The position numbers and the translations under genes are program-made. Below are positions 10,640-29,410 of a DNA stretch of 64,000 bases, one piece after another (position 1 is the first letter of the stretch; every line of letters begins with the position of its first letter). The DNA comes from Capitella teleta (taxonomy: Eukaryota > Annelida > Polychaeta > Capitellidae): NCBI GenBank assembly GCA_000328365.1, contig KB297637.1, positions 228,158 to 292,157 of the forward strand, in the 5' to 3' direction. Below the pieces are notes generated by a model, which did no database searches, had not been told where the DNA came from, and saw only the letters and a program-made list of their open reading frames with translations.

Positions 10640-10989
10640 ATGAGAGTCTGCTGCCTCCATTGAAGGGACGACTGGCCGACTGTCAAAACTTCTTCTTACA
10701 CTCAGATATGTGCATCTATCTCCTCGGACTTCTTCAAAAATTTACTGAGGTTGACCTATTATTTAATTAGTCATAAAATATTGCTAAAGTCATGAATGTG
10801 ATAAATGATTGAAGGATAAGTCATTTAGATACAATAGGCTCTCTTTGTCATTAAATATTATTCCTGCTACTTATCTTTTTCTTTTTACAGTGCCATCTGG
10901 ATGAATTTGTTGGAGTCAGCAGCGCCAGCAATTAATGACTTAACTGATCTCATCCTTAATTGATCTCATTATTGAATTTGATACTGAAC

Positions 10990-11815
10990 AGGTGTGCAGT
11001 CGTTGTATGTGACTTGGGAGGGGTGTGTATGTGCCTAGGGCACTGGTAGGATAGTATTGATGCTAATTATGGATTGATTGAATCATTTAATATACATGAA
11101 AACCCATGTCCGTGACTGCAACATGGTGGGAGATAGGGATTCATGTTCGAGTAATAACTGGATCCTGTAAAGCTGTGGACTAGTTGTATGAGACTTGGTG
11201 GGGTTTAGAAGAATCTAGGGCACTGTATAAACTCTTGAATTGAATTAATTTGATCTAGTAATGCCAGTAAACGCCCTGTCAATCCATCAACCAACTCAAT
11301 TATCGTCCGGAAATGGAAATTCATGGGTTTAGTGGAAGATAAATGAGGACGGGTCAGATATGGTTATAAGAAATATATAACCATGCTTGTCTACAAATAA
11401 TGCTACGCTTTCTGACCGCATGTAAAACAGGATTGAAAACAGGTGTAATCTGGATCCTGTGAAGTCGTATTCTAGTTTTATATGATTGAATAAGGTATAT
11501 ATCAACTCAAAGCACTAGAAGGATTGCATAGATGCTAATTTCAGATTGAATGAATCATGTAATATGCATGAAAACCATGTCCGTGGCCACGCCATGGTGG
11601 GAGATAGGGACTTTTTTCAAGCGTGCGAACTAGATTTTGTGATGGAAGGATACTGGTTTTACATGACTGGAAAGGGTTATACCTACTCAGTGCATCTGTA
11701 GGGGTTTCTTGGTGATTATTTTTGATGATTAAATCATGTAACATACATGATCATACATGAAAACCGATGTCCGTGACCACGCCATTGTGGAGATAGGAGT
11801 CATAACGCACTTTTT
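10990..11815 (+). repeat. Tandem array of ~3.5-4 diverged ~190-bp units
   Basis: The same order of blocks recurs: GGATCCTGT-AAG, CTAGTT-TAT-TGA, CTC-GGGCACT, ATGCTAATT, GAATCAT-TAATATACATGAAAA, CATGTCCGTGACC-CGCCATGG, GGAGATAGGGA. Units start near 10985, 11158, 11447 and 11627. The second is longer, with about 100 extra bases. Divergence between units is clear, so the array is old. Confidence 0.75.
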
Positions 11816-11944
11816 GCAGACGCAAGAAGAAATGTGTTCCTCTTTTATGACTAGAATTTATTTCCCACAAATAGCCATGGATTAAAGTTAAATACCATTG
11901 AATGGAAGTCGTAATGAGAAAATACTAAGAAAAATGAAAAATAG

Positions 11945-12375
11945 TGAAAATTTTCACTAATGACAGAATATATGCAACTGTAAAAACAATAATTGCTGGC
12001 AAGCTTTACAATGGCGTTATAGCTGCTCAGGCACTGCATATAAAAAACTTAAGGATCGTATCAGAAGGGCCGACATTAAGTTTTCTTTGGCAAATTATTT
12101 ATATATTTAGTACGAATTCTTATTTTTAAGTTCCAAATACGTTTTAAACTTTTTCGCCATGCTGTTAAAATTGGCTCAATATTTCTTAAATCCCAGGCGG
12201 CAACCGTAGAATGAGCAGCAATATGAAAAAAAAAAAAAAAAAAAAAATGAGCTTAAAACATCAATTGAACAATGGCCAAATTTACACATTAGCACATTAG
12301 CTATACAGTACAGATCGGAAGCAGCCTTTTTTACATTTCTGGTGGAGCTCTTCGATTGTGGTGCCCAGATGCACG
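11945..12375 (+). repeat. Dispersed repeat, direct copy of 430-893
   Basis: Same element and orientation as 430-893, including the internal poly-A run (12226-12247) and the block CAGTACAGATCGGAAG. Class unknown. Confidence 0.75.
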
Positions 12376-12599
12376 GCTGTAGAATTTTGCTGAATAATAC
12401 GCCCGTTGAGCCTCAAATTCACCTCCTTCCTGATTGGTCTATAACGGTAACTATTTTAATATTTTGAATGTCCACTATATATAATTTGTTCCACCTTTTA
12501 ATATATGCCTATAAACAAAGATATTTAAAAATTCGGTTGACATTTCAGAAACTTCTGTTATGTATTTATCATAACAATCAATGCCTTGAAATGGATTTT

Positions 12600-13870
12600 C
12601 ACATAATTATGTCCAGTTGGCATGCGCGGGCTCAAGGCAGGCCTTAGCACATGCAGGTGCATCGCTTGTTTCGACAGAAAGGATGCAGTTCTGTTGCAGC
12701 ATATCATTCTCAGCAGGTAGTCTGGGGATGATGGTTTCCGAATCCTGATTGACGCCAAGTGATTGGCCGCCACACTACATCCCCATTTCTGGTTTTTGGT
12801 CGTTCAATGACCCAAACCATGAGATGGAGATATACTCTGGCTGCGTGCATTTCGGTTGCAGACTTAATATAGAAGGGAACGCTGCTTTCGGAAGAGACGA
12901 CTTTCTTCGCAAGGCATTTATAATGGAGCAAGCCAACAAGGGATATCCATCTTGCTTTCGAGCTGTTCATCAAGAAATTCATTCATTGCTACACATCCAA
13001 TTTTCCAAAAGTTTCAAATTGTTGGCTCGCACCAAAACCTGCATATTACTTCAATTACTGGCTGCATTATACTGAATTTTCATTATTTGAGGTGGTATCA
13101 CATCATATATTTATGTGATACTTGTTGTTTTATCCGACCTGTAGTTTAATTATACCATAAATTATAATAATAATTATTATAATTATTTATATATAATTAA
13201 TTATAATTATAATTAATTATATAATAATTATAATTATAAATGATCGGCATGATTCATGAGTAACAGCAACACATCGGTATCTTCACAAGATGATCAAAAT
13301 AGTCGGCATTTGACACGATTTTGCGATGGATGATTTTACTAAGTCAATATCGGTGTCACCTGGAGAATCCTGCAACCCACTCTCTTGGGCTCGTCAGTGA
13401 TCATGCCAATGAGGCGTTCTTTGTTTTTCCCCTGAAAGAGGAAAGCATCACTTTTGTCAGGAAAAAAACCCCTCCAAATACGCGTACTCATTGATTGAAA
13501 TACACAATAGAGAAGTTTCTTTATTCTCCCCTGAGAACATTTGTGCTGTCTTTGATAGAAGAACCACTTGAATACCCGTCAAAACCTGTGCCTTTCCGTA
13601 CTTCTGCAGTGTGATCCCAGCCTACGATCAGCATATATCACCTTAAGTAGCAAACTTTGTCCGTGACACATGGTGCAACAAAGATCTTCCATCCAAAATG
13701 TAAGCTTAGTTCTTAGTTCATTGACGATGCAACCAGGGGATCTATTTTGAACATGTTCGGTGGTGGTGTGAGCTAGAGGGGGCTTGTCCGACTTCCGCAG
13801 TAAATCTGTGTATTCAAACAGTGCGGCTGGGTGAGGGTTCAGCTCGTGCGACCTGCAGCCAAATATGCCA
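12600..13870 (-). mobile_element. Decayed repeat-type ORF with PIN/FEN-like fold and Cys-rich tail
   Basis: Several minus-strand blocks appear in the order known from a large repeat-associated ORF family of invertebrate genomes. First is HELNPHPAALFE...LLRKSDKPPLA (13740-13860). Next is FDGYSSGSSIKDSTN (near 13550-13597). Then GKNKERLIGMITDE (near 13390-13432), followed by DIDLVKSS. Next is CEDTDVLLLLMNHADH (near 13242-13288). Then TEMHAARVYLHLMVW (near 12850) and finally a CCN...C-C-C-rich tail (near 12610-12710). The GDTD-like blocks are the acidic core typical of PIN-like nucleases. It is broken in many places and carries an AT-rich insertion at 13150-13245. The element class is not known to me. 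A host gene is unlikely given the lack of exon structure. Confidence 0.6.
13150..13245. repeat. AT-rich self-complementary tract
   Basis: Runs of ATAATTATAAT and its complement alternate, so the stretch can fold on itself. It sits inside the decayed ORF remains at 12600-13870. Confidence 0.8.
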
Positions 13871-13905
13871 ACGTTAAGGTGAGTGTTTAAAAAAGCTGCA
13901 GCTGA

Positions 13906-16499
13906 GTATGGTTGGCGATCCGCGCCACAAGTCCCAGTTGGGTCGCGACCCTATATTTCAGGTCGCGACTCTATGCTAATGAGCCGCGTGATACTCTCGT
14001 CCAATGGGAGACCAGTTTTCGAGTCGCGACTTTAACTTCAAGTCGGGACTTTAACTTTAAGTCGCGACTCTAATTGACCAATCACAGACCTTAATACAAA
14101 CTGAATATTTTCAAATCGATTGGTGTTCTGTGGAAAGAGTAGTCAGCATGCGTTTGTCATGGCGGCAACTCAGTCTAAACGCCATGTTGGTCCATTTATC
14201 GACTCTATAAGGAGAGGAATTCAGCACTGCATCAACTTGCTATCCGCGGAAACGAAGTGCATAATGTGATTCAGAGGTGAGTGTTGTTGGTGTACGTCTT
14301 ATACATGTATCATTGTATTAATATTATGTAAATCAGTAACGTACTATATATGTTTCCCCAAAATGGCAAAGTTTCATCGAACTTGCGTTCTGTGGTAACA
14401 ACATAAAATGAGAGATGGAAGCAGATTTCAATTATAAGTGGGAATTCGATAAAGGTTATTGTGGAAGAAAACTGAAATTAGGGAACTTGGTTAATTCAAA
14501 CTAAGTGTTCTTTACCGGCATATATAATTGATCTGCAGTAGTACGTACAGTACAACCGAAATTGATAATGGTATTCTGAAATTATTTCAACTTGAGAGCA
14601 TTTTGATAGCTATAGACTATAGGGCATGTTGGAAATTAATACGAGTTCGATGCACCGCGGTTGCAGAAACCGAGCGAGTGTCATCGCAGAAGGGAAAAGA
14701 TAAGAGCGTCTGAAAGTCGCGAAATTCATTTTATTCAAGCTACATTGGAAAAAAAAACAACTCTTGGGTCGTGGAGTGCAGGCGGGAATTTGATCAGAAT
14801 CATCAGATTGAAAAGTGGACATGCTTTTGTGTTTATTTACATGATTATTAAATAAATTTTCCTTCCAGATTGGAATCAATTGAGAGACATCTGCATCGGT
14901 CAAGTTCCCAAGAACTGTGAGGATTCAGCCAGCTCTTTGGACACAAGACGGAAAAATTCCCTTGACGGCCCACCAGCATCCACCAGCACCGGCGGAATGC
15001 TGAGAATGCTCCCTGAATGACACATGACCTGCCATCATTCTGGACCTGACTTCTCAAATGGCCTAGGATATCTTCCAGGTGTTTCTGGAAAAATAATAAT
15101 AATAATAATAATAATAAAGAAAACTAGTAAAATAAATGATAATATTATCTGGAATGACAGAATAGTTATACATGTACTGTCAAGCCTCACAATAATCAAC
15201 GAGCAATAATTATTCTGACCAATATAAATTGAGTGAATTTGAGATCAGGAGAAGTTATGAATACAGTAGTCAATAGCTTACGGTTGGCGTCACAGGGCCG
15301 TTCCTGTGTCGATCATCTCAAGTGGATCAGTGGTGTCGTTGCCAGACAGTTGGGCAGGACTGCCAACAGAAAAAGGCGCTGCTTCGGTGCTTGTCGTCAT
15401 GCTCTGGAGTGTTGAGCTCTGAAAATATTTGACCGGAGTTAATAGAACACCCCCTTTTCGTCAATGGACTCTCCCAATTAGAAGAGAAATGACACCCCTC
15501 CGTTTGATAATGGATTCGACCTTGCACAACGACGCTCCGGCGAAGGCATTAATTCCTGGAAGCTGATGTCGCCTTTTTGACATGATTTTATTTTCAAAAC
15601 GTTATTTTGGATTTCAGAGCCTGGAATAGGAATATATTATGAATCAGTTCACATTAAAATACCGCTATAAATCTGCACGTACAAATTAATGCTGCGGACT
15701 TAGCTAAATGGTTCATCCTTGCACGTCCTTATTCAACTAGGAAGTAAATGTTAAAATGGCATAAAATAAAAACAAGGTTTAAATAATGAAGAGGAATCTA
15801 TTTTTTTAATGGTTATGTACATTGTAGTAGTAGCCAAAGTAGGCCTAGCATATCATACCGCATGTATGCACGGGCGATCGGCAGAAATATAATTATTATA
15901 TGACCGGGACACCACAATATGTCATAGTGTTCAGCTAATGTTGACTTAAAAATACGTTCCTTTATGATTGTTGTTACCCAAAAGGCGAAAACGGGTCAGT
16001 ATACACAGGACAATGGCTAATGTAGTAGTTGGTTCATATTCGGTTCAAGTTGGCTTTAGCAGTACAGCTGAACATTATCATTATACAACAAAAGTTGCTC
16101 ATCAAAATTAAGTGAAACATATAAAGAACTTAATATTTGCAAAATAATGCCACTTACTGTGCTCACGCGTGCTGGAGACGATCGTTCAGCCTTGAGCTTT
16201 CGGCATCAGATATTCCCGTATCCATGGTGAACTGAGCGAGAGGCAGAATGGAAAGCGCGCGCCACGAGGCATGGGTAATTTGCATAATGTAACGGTTATT
16301 GGATGTTACAAGGCTACTGATTGGCTCATGAGAGTCGCGACTTGGAACTTAGAGCCGCGACGTGAAAAAAGTGCTATGATTGGACAACTGGAGAGTCGCG
16401 ACTTGAACATCTTGCGTCGCGACTTGAACATCTTGCGTCGCGACCTGACGTTGAGGTCGAGACACATTTTGGACTTGTGGCGCGGATCGCCAACCATAC
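13906..16499. mobile_element. 2.6-kb DNA element bounded by 29-bp perfect inverted repeats
   Basis: The 29 bases at 13906-13934 (GTATGGTTGGCGATCCGCGC + CACAAGTCC) are the exact reverse complement of 16471-16499. Inside each end, for about 170 bases, the palindrome TCGCGA recurs four times (eight in all) as GAGTCGCGACTT-like units, next to CCAAT/ATTGG boxes. A TA at 13907 and at 16497 could be a TA target duplication. Exon-like openings point inward from both ends. On the plus strand an ATG at 14159 leads to a GTGAGT donor near 14276. On the minus strand MDTGISDAESSRLNDRLQHA (near 16165-16225) ends at a GTGAGC donor. Later acceptors exist (ttccttccag near 14869 plus; attttcag near 15425 minus). 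No known transposase is recognised, so the superfamily is open. Confidence 0.75.
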
Positions 16500-16787
16500 C
16501 TGTGTAGAGGTAGATCACGGGTAGAGACAATATTATCGACTGCCCATAACCCCTTTTCTGGTTGTTGATGATGTGTTTTATCCCCTTCCACCCTGGGACT
16601 TGTTATGGAAGATGTAAAGATGCCTTCCCGGGGACATCAATGGCCTTGTCTGATCTGCTTTGTATAAAAGCAGACAAGACAGCTCCTTGAACTTAAAATT
16701 GTTTATCATGAAAGCAGCCAGCGCTATTATTAATGTATACATAAATATGTACATACATACATTCATCCTTGTCTCGACCTTGGTTAA

Positions 16788-17471
16788 AGGGAGGGAGAAC
16801 TAGTTAAAAATGGACTTTGAGTCGTTATTTGATGCACCTAAAATGATTCCTATGCCTGGCCCACACAAGGAATATCATCCCTAACGATTTCGCGGGAGAT
16901 ATATTGCTAATTAGGCGTGACGTCAGGAGCTGTGATGAAACACCGAGTTCCCCCATCTTTTACAATGGGCCATATCAGCGTGTTCTGCGACTAAACCCCT
17001 GAATATTTTTTTATTTTCTTTTCAGAAATAGATAAAATAATCATTTTGCCACCAGTCAGGGGCATTTTTTTTTTTCGCTAGTTTTCTTATTTTAACAAGC
17101 GATTTTCTTGGAAATCTACCATGTTTCTCATCCTGAAACAGTAAAAAGGTCAGCCAGAGTGCACCACGCATGCGCTTACGTTTCGTAAACAACAAATATG
17201 CCCTTTTATGGCGAAGATGATCTGCTCTGATTGGCTGAAATCGATAGCTTCACGAGAGGAACGGGACCAATCACGGCAAGCGTTCAGCTGACGTTTGCCT
17301 CCTATACTTCGTAATGGAAGCCATTCTCCCATAGGCGCAATGCTAACCCCGATATTCGGAATGCATTATTTCCTTACGCTTGCACCCAGGCATGGTGTTC
17401 TTGGCACATAATGCTATCAATTGGTGCTATGGGTCAATAGAACATCACTTAAAATTCAGTTCCCCATCCCT
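16788..17471. mobile_element. 684-bp MITE with TTAA target duplication
   Basis: The tetramer TTAA flanks both ends (16784-16787 and 17472-17475). The ends are imperfect inverted repeats: AGGGAGGGAGAACT on the left and AGGGATGGGGAACT in reverse complement on the right. TTAA duplication is the mark of piggyBac- and Kolobok-type elements. There is no coding capacity, so it is non-autonomous. Its right end is repeated on the far side of the assembly gap. Confidence 0.7.
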
Positions 17472-17640
17472 TTAATATATACTAAGGGATATGTAAAGTA
17501 TGTATTCATCCAGCGGAATTGAACCCGCCTGAAACTGTACAGGTATACATATTGCTATATGTTATGTTCTGTCTGATCATGTCTGACATAGATCATCATT
17601 TTGATATACTGGTTGCCTATGTTTGGACTGCAAACTCACA
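17443..17640 (+). repeat. Left copy of a 198-bp duplication flanking the assembly gap
   Basis: This segment (ACATCACTTAAAATTCAG... to GTTTGGACTG-AAACTCACA) recurs almost unchanged at 17737-17934. Only about two differences are visible. The copy ends exactly where the N run begins. Confidence 0.92.
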
Positions 17641-17690
17641 NNNNNNNNNNNNNNNNNNNNNNNNNNNNNNNNNNNNNNNNNNNNNNNNNN
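17641..17690. other. Assembly gap (50 N)
   Basis: Fifty undetermined bases. The round number suggests a fixed-size scaffold gap, not a measured distance. Confidence 0.99.
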
Positions 17691-17736
17691 ATCCAACTAG
17701 TGCATAAATGACGTAGCCCTGGAGTCACTACGTCAA

Positions 17737-17934
17737 CATCACTTAAAATTCAGTTCCCCATCCCTTTAATATATACTAAGGGATATGTAAAGTATGTATT
17801 CATCCAGCGGAATTGAACCCGCCTGAAACTGTACAGGTATACATATTGCTATATGTTATGTTCTGTCTGATCATGTCTGACATAGATCATCATTTTGATA
17901 TACTGGTTGCCAATGTTTGGACTGTAAACTCACA
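17737..17934 (+). repeat. Right copy of the duplication flanking the gap
   Basis: Near-identical to 17443-17640. The sequence then continues past the point where the left copy meets the gap. This fits either an assembly redundancy (two haplotypes joined end to end) or a recent tandem duplication. Confidence 0.92.
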
Positions 17935-17999
17935 TTTGGCATAATCCATTAACCTCCGACTCTATGTCACATTTAACTGCACAACAAGTGTTTTAAATC

Positions 18000-18190
18000 T
18001 ATTTGTTTCATTTTAATCGCATTGTGAGACTATGGAATATTTTACCTCGTGAAATTTTCCAGTGTACACATTTTAATACTTTCAAACAAAAAAGTGACAC
18101 TGTTTTATGCTGACAAACTTGTTGATTTTAATGTTGATTGATTCTGCTTCTGGACATCAATCAACTTGTCGATGGTTTTTACCTGAAGTC
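18000..18190 (+). mobile_element. LINE reverse-transcriptase C-terminal remnant
   Basis: The plus strand near 18000-18111 reads FNRIVRLWNILPREI followed by HFNTFKQKSD. This is the typical end of a non-LTR ORF2 (RvvrLWNsLP...FK). Only the last ~40 codons and some 3' sequence remain. It abuts the 3' end of the glutamate receptor gene, which reads the other way. Confidence 0.65.
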
Positions 18191-18228
18191 CTGCAGACTA
18201 TCCCTGTAGGCACGTGTGCCCCGCGCCA

Positions 18229-25263
<7,035 letters not shown>

Positions 25264-27850
25264 TCCTTTGATGCCTCCAAATGACTCCGCATGTTCTTCT
25301 TATAGGGCAATAATGGTCTTGTTATTTCCCCGAGCAGAAGTCGGCCAATTGTTTACATTATTTAGAGTGGTTTGTTTGGAATACCTTTCCTCTAACCCGT
25401 GGAACAAACAGATTGTCTGACTAGAGCTCCACAGGGAGGTAACAAAATCTTGACGAAGTTAATTAACTTTGTTTATGGGAAACATTGTCATAGTTTCTCT
25501 TTGTCATGGGAAATTTGAAGAGAACTGCTTTCTTTATAATTATTATGAAACTTCATTCGAGAGAGGTGTGGAAGAAGATGCGCAGCTCAAGGGGCATGCA
25601 TTCGTGTGTGGACATTTTCTTAACTCAGTTATACAACCTGCTTAGATTGGCAGTGCACATAGGTCATAGGTCATGAGCAATCAATCGGTGGCTCTATTTG
25701 ACCAAGAGGAAACCTACGTCACTAAAAGCAAAACATTGTATTGACATTGTTCTGATATTCCCATAAATCAAAACATCAGGTCTCGACTACACTAGCTCCA
25801 TCCAATAGATATAAATTCTTAATAGTCAGAAGAGGATTCAAAACGTCGCCACTCTAAAAAGGTCATAGTCAAGGGTGAATCCGAGATAAAAGGTAACAGC
25901 TGTGGAATCAGGTGAATTTGTTGAGACTACAGACCTTCACATTTCTGTGGGTAATTATTCTTTGATTCATCCGGTGGGATTTCACACGGGGTCTTCTTCT
26001 GTATGTTGGCCGATTGCAGTTAACGGGCACTTCCAGAGATCCGGTATCGCCCTACAAAGCGATTGGAATTATAGCCTCGATAATGCCATGTTATTTCTAT
26101 ATACTAGTATATCATTTTATTCGCGAAAAGAACTCTCATATATTAATGGAACAAACAGAAACAAGTTAATCTCTTCGTAAGATAAATTCGTGAAGCTGTT
26201 TGATGGTATTCGCTCATAATAATGCATGTCAAAATTGCCGAAACGCTTTAGAAATCTTCATTGGTTAAATTTTGATATCACACGCTTTCACTTTTTTTTT
26301 TCATCTCTGATTTTCTGAGACCATTGGACTTAATAAAATTGTGACACTTAGAAAAATTCACTTTCGTCTGAAAATATTTCATTTGCAATTAATCACCGAT
26401 GTTCTATGCACATCTTAGTGCTTATACCGTTACCATGTATCGTTTGTTATACTTACGACGATTAAAAATTTACGTACAATGAGAGCGGTGGTTAGCATAA
26501 TTAGGTGAATTGGACGAAATAAACAGCCAATTTGGTGTTTTCAGACCTTATCCTTAATATGCCCATGCCCAGCATGGCTTTGTCTGTCCTGAATGTTCCA
26601 GGCATCAATGTGTGCATGCAATGTCTGACGTCTTCAATGCTAATGAGGTATTTCCAAAATATTGAAAAAAATTGTCACCATGTGTGAGCTGGCTGCATAT
26701 GATTAGTTGGTTTCATCACGGCAGATCCCTGTGCGTGTCATTTGCGATCCAGGCCACATGCTCAAGCAGACACGGAACATCCTTGTATTTCTCTTATAGC
26801 TTCCTTCACTGTAATAATACATGTGTTGAAATAATTATAAGGGTGCTATTAGATTGCTTACTGAAGCAATTATTGAATCAAATTTAAATTTTTGAATTAG
26901 CTAATTTTGTCAATCGACTACAATCCAATTCATCCGAGCCAAGTGAATCAGTGCATTCTACAATATAATTAGTATACTTAATTAATTAATTAGGTAATTA
27001 ATTAGCGCTGCAAAATTGATAGTTCGATATTGATACTACTGGTAAAGGTGATTAGTGATTAAATTGCTGAATGTGGTACACAATTTATTATATTAATATT
27101 TATATCAATAATTATATGCAAAACACGAGTGTCGTGGATTGGAGCAGCGTCAGAAGAATATCAACTATAATAAATATAAATTGGACGAAGAGGAATACAT
27201 TTGTCCTGAAAGCCTGGGATTTCCTGCTATGTCTCACGGGACGACAGCGAAACAAAACACGGCTGTGAAAGCAGGTAAGGTGAAAGTTTCCATCAAGCTT
27301 CTTTTGTGTGTCTGTCTTGAATTTTTATTCCTTCCATTTTCTTTCAATTATTTACGCATTATTGCCAATTTTTCCAACTGTCAAAACTTTAGCATGATGC
27401 ATCGCATTTTGTTATACATGTAGATTTGCATTATCTTGTGAACACACGGTACAACAGGGACTATAAAATAGGGCTTTATTTTTCCCATCTTTTTTATATA
27501 TATTTGCTTGTATAAGTTTCAGTTCACGGAATGTGGCTTTGAGGCTGTGTTGCTAAGCCCCCGTTGGTTGCTAAGGACTACATTTCTTAGAATTAGAGTT
27601 GCTATCATTTTTTTTTTTGAAAAAGGCAGAGATTCATAGAAATGGCTGCTGCATGTGAACAAAAGTGAAAAAAGTCTTAAAAACAAACAAAAGCAACCAA
27701 TATTGACTTTGATTTGATTTGGTATTGTATCACAACCACATACTGATTTCTGTTGGGGTGTGCTCAAGACTGAAGGTCAAAGTGCATGTCGAGGACCGAT
27801 TAATTCAAATGACTCGTGTGAAACTCTATCTCAATGCTATTTGCCTCTTC
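25264..27850. other. Intergenic region upstream of the glutamate receptor gene
   Basis: The glutamate receptor promoter should lie just above 25263, but no TATA box or initiator is clear. At 27139-27272 (plus) an open stretch ends in a good donor (AAAGCAG|gtaagg). Without a matching exon I leave it uncalled. Confidence 0.4.
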
Positions 27851-29190
27851 AGTTGAGCTTCTTCGGGATCAACTGGAGTCGCTTTATCGACATTGGAGCT
27901 CTTCAACCCAGTGCCATTGCTGCCGCAGCATCGACTTGGCTTTGAGAAGGTTTATGTTCACTTAAATCTCATTGCCCCCGGACCACTGCTTTCAGCTCAA
28001 ACGCTGACCAGATCAGCCCTCTCTTCACTTCGCCACTTTTACTCAACGCTATCTTCAGCTCTGGTCAAGAGGTCAGCCAGAATGAGCTATTTGCCCCACT
28101 AAAGTTCTCCCAAAACCCGAAACGCCTTCAGGTCGAGGGAAGACAAGGGATGCGAAAGTCAACGCTGTGTCGAATGCTGGCGTTGAGGTGGAGCAACGAT
28201 TGACCTGATCAAGAGGAGTATGGGCATCCATGCGTCCACTTCTTTGACCTGCTCTTTTTCCTCCACGCTAGCGACTTCACCGGCCAGACCTCCATCCCTG
28301 ACGTCAATAGTTCACACCTCCTGCCAGCGGATTCGAATACATGTATATCGTCAGAACAATTGAAAGCACTCCCCAAGAGTCAAACACACAAGTTCCGTTT
28401 CATTGCAGACGTGTTCGACGAGGCACATGAAGGCAACCAGCTGCTCAATGACCTCATCGAAGGGAAATTTCAGCACAACATCAGAGTGCAGGGCAGCAAG
28501 CAGAGTACGTGGAGAGGCTAGCTCGGCAGATGAGGATGGACTCCAACAAACTTGAAATGCTACGACGCAAGATGAACATTGATTTGCAAGATCTGTGCCG
28601 CAACTCACTCATCATCACGATATTGGGTCTGTTGTGCACAGAGCGCAACCCCAGCCTCCCCAGCACCATGACTGGGATTTACGAAGACATCCATTTGTTC
28701 ATCTTGGAGAAAACCTCTCATCGACTGGATCACACCCCACGTGACCTTTAGGACATCTTCATACAGCCACTCACAAAACGTGCCTTCAATGCCTACCTCA
28801 ACGACAGGTGTGCGCTGAGGGAAGGCAACTTGGAGGCATGTAAATGTAGAGCAGAGAACAATTTCCAAACATGTTACTTCACCAAGGATACCGACATTGG
28901 ACTACACTCTAGAGCGCCACGCTACTCCTTCAGCCACAGAATATTCCAGGGATTTCTGGTTGTTCTTCATTTACAGAAGATGGCGCGAAAAACGACACTG
29001 GAATGGCTGCAAGGAGCAAGCGTGGCGCTGAATGAAACCACCTTCCAATTCCTGCTTGGGATGCTCCATGGGAAAAACCTGCTAAACCTGCTCGCATTGG
29101 CCAGAGTGGTTGTGCGGAAAATGAGGTTCTGTCCACCTGTCAATCAACAGTCATGCGCTAGAGAGCTTCATGCGATTCATCAGTGAAATG
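27850..29190 (+). pseudogene. NACHT/NLR-type receptor pseudogene
   Basis: NLR proteins are cytosolic ATP-binding sensors. The plus strand shows, in order: a pre-NACHT stretch (GFEKVYVHLNLIAPGPLL, near 27938-27990), and a damaged P-loop VEGRQGMRKSTLCRMLALRW (28132-28192; GxGKS has become GMRKS, so the second Gly is lost). Next comes the NACHT core FDLLFFLHASDF...SSHLLPADS...RFIADVFDEAHEGNQLL (28243-28500; the usual DGFDE is DVFDE). Then DLCRNSLIITILGLLCTERN (28585-28645) and a winged-helix end RYSFSHRIFQGFLVVLHL (28918-28972). In-frame stops after 28198 and at 28749, plus frame changes, break it. No LRRs follow. A poly-A run starts near 29257 and the region has no introns, so a retrocopy is possible, but NLR NACHT regions are often single-exon anyway. 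Confidence 0.8.
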
Positions 29191-29410
29191 AAAGACATAA
29201 CTCAAAGTGTATATGATGTCATCGCAACAAATCATTCTCCATGCACCGAAATCACAAAAAAAAAAAAAAAAAATAAAATAAAAAATCATCGTCAACATCA
29301 CCTACATCCAGCCGAAAAGAATCACTTCAGTTTGTTCAGAACCGTGCTGTGCGTGACCTTGCTTGCATCCGTTTTTATCCCGCCGATATTTCTTCATCTA
29401 TTACCATGTA

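Noticed and set aside
27139-27272. Possible exon ending in a good donor (AAAGCAG|gtaagg)
   Set aside because: No matching acceptor exon and no recognisable domain nearby.
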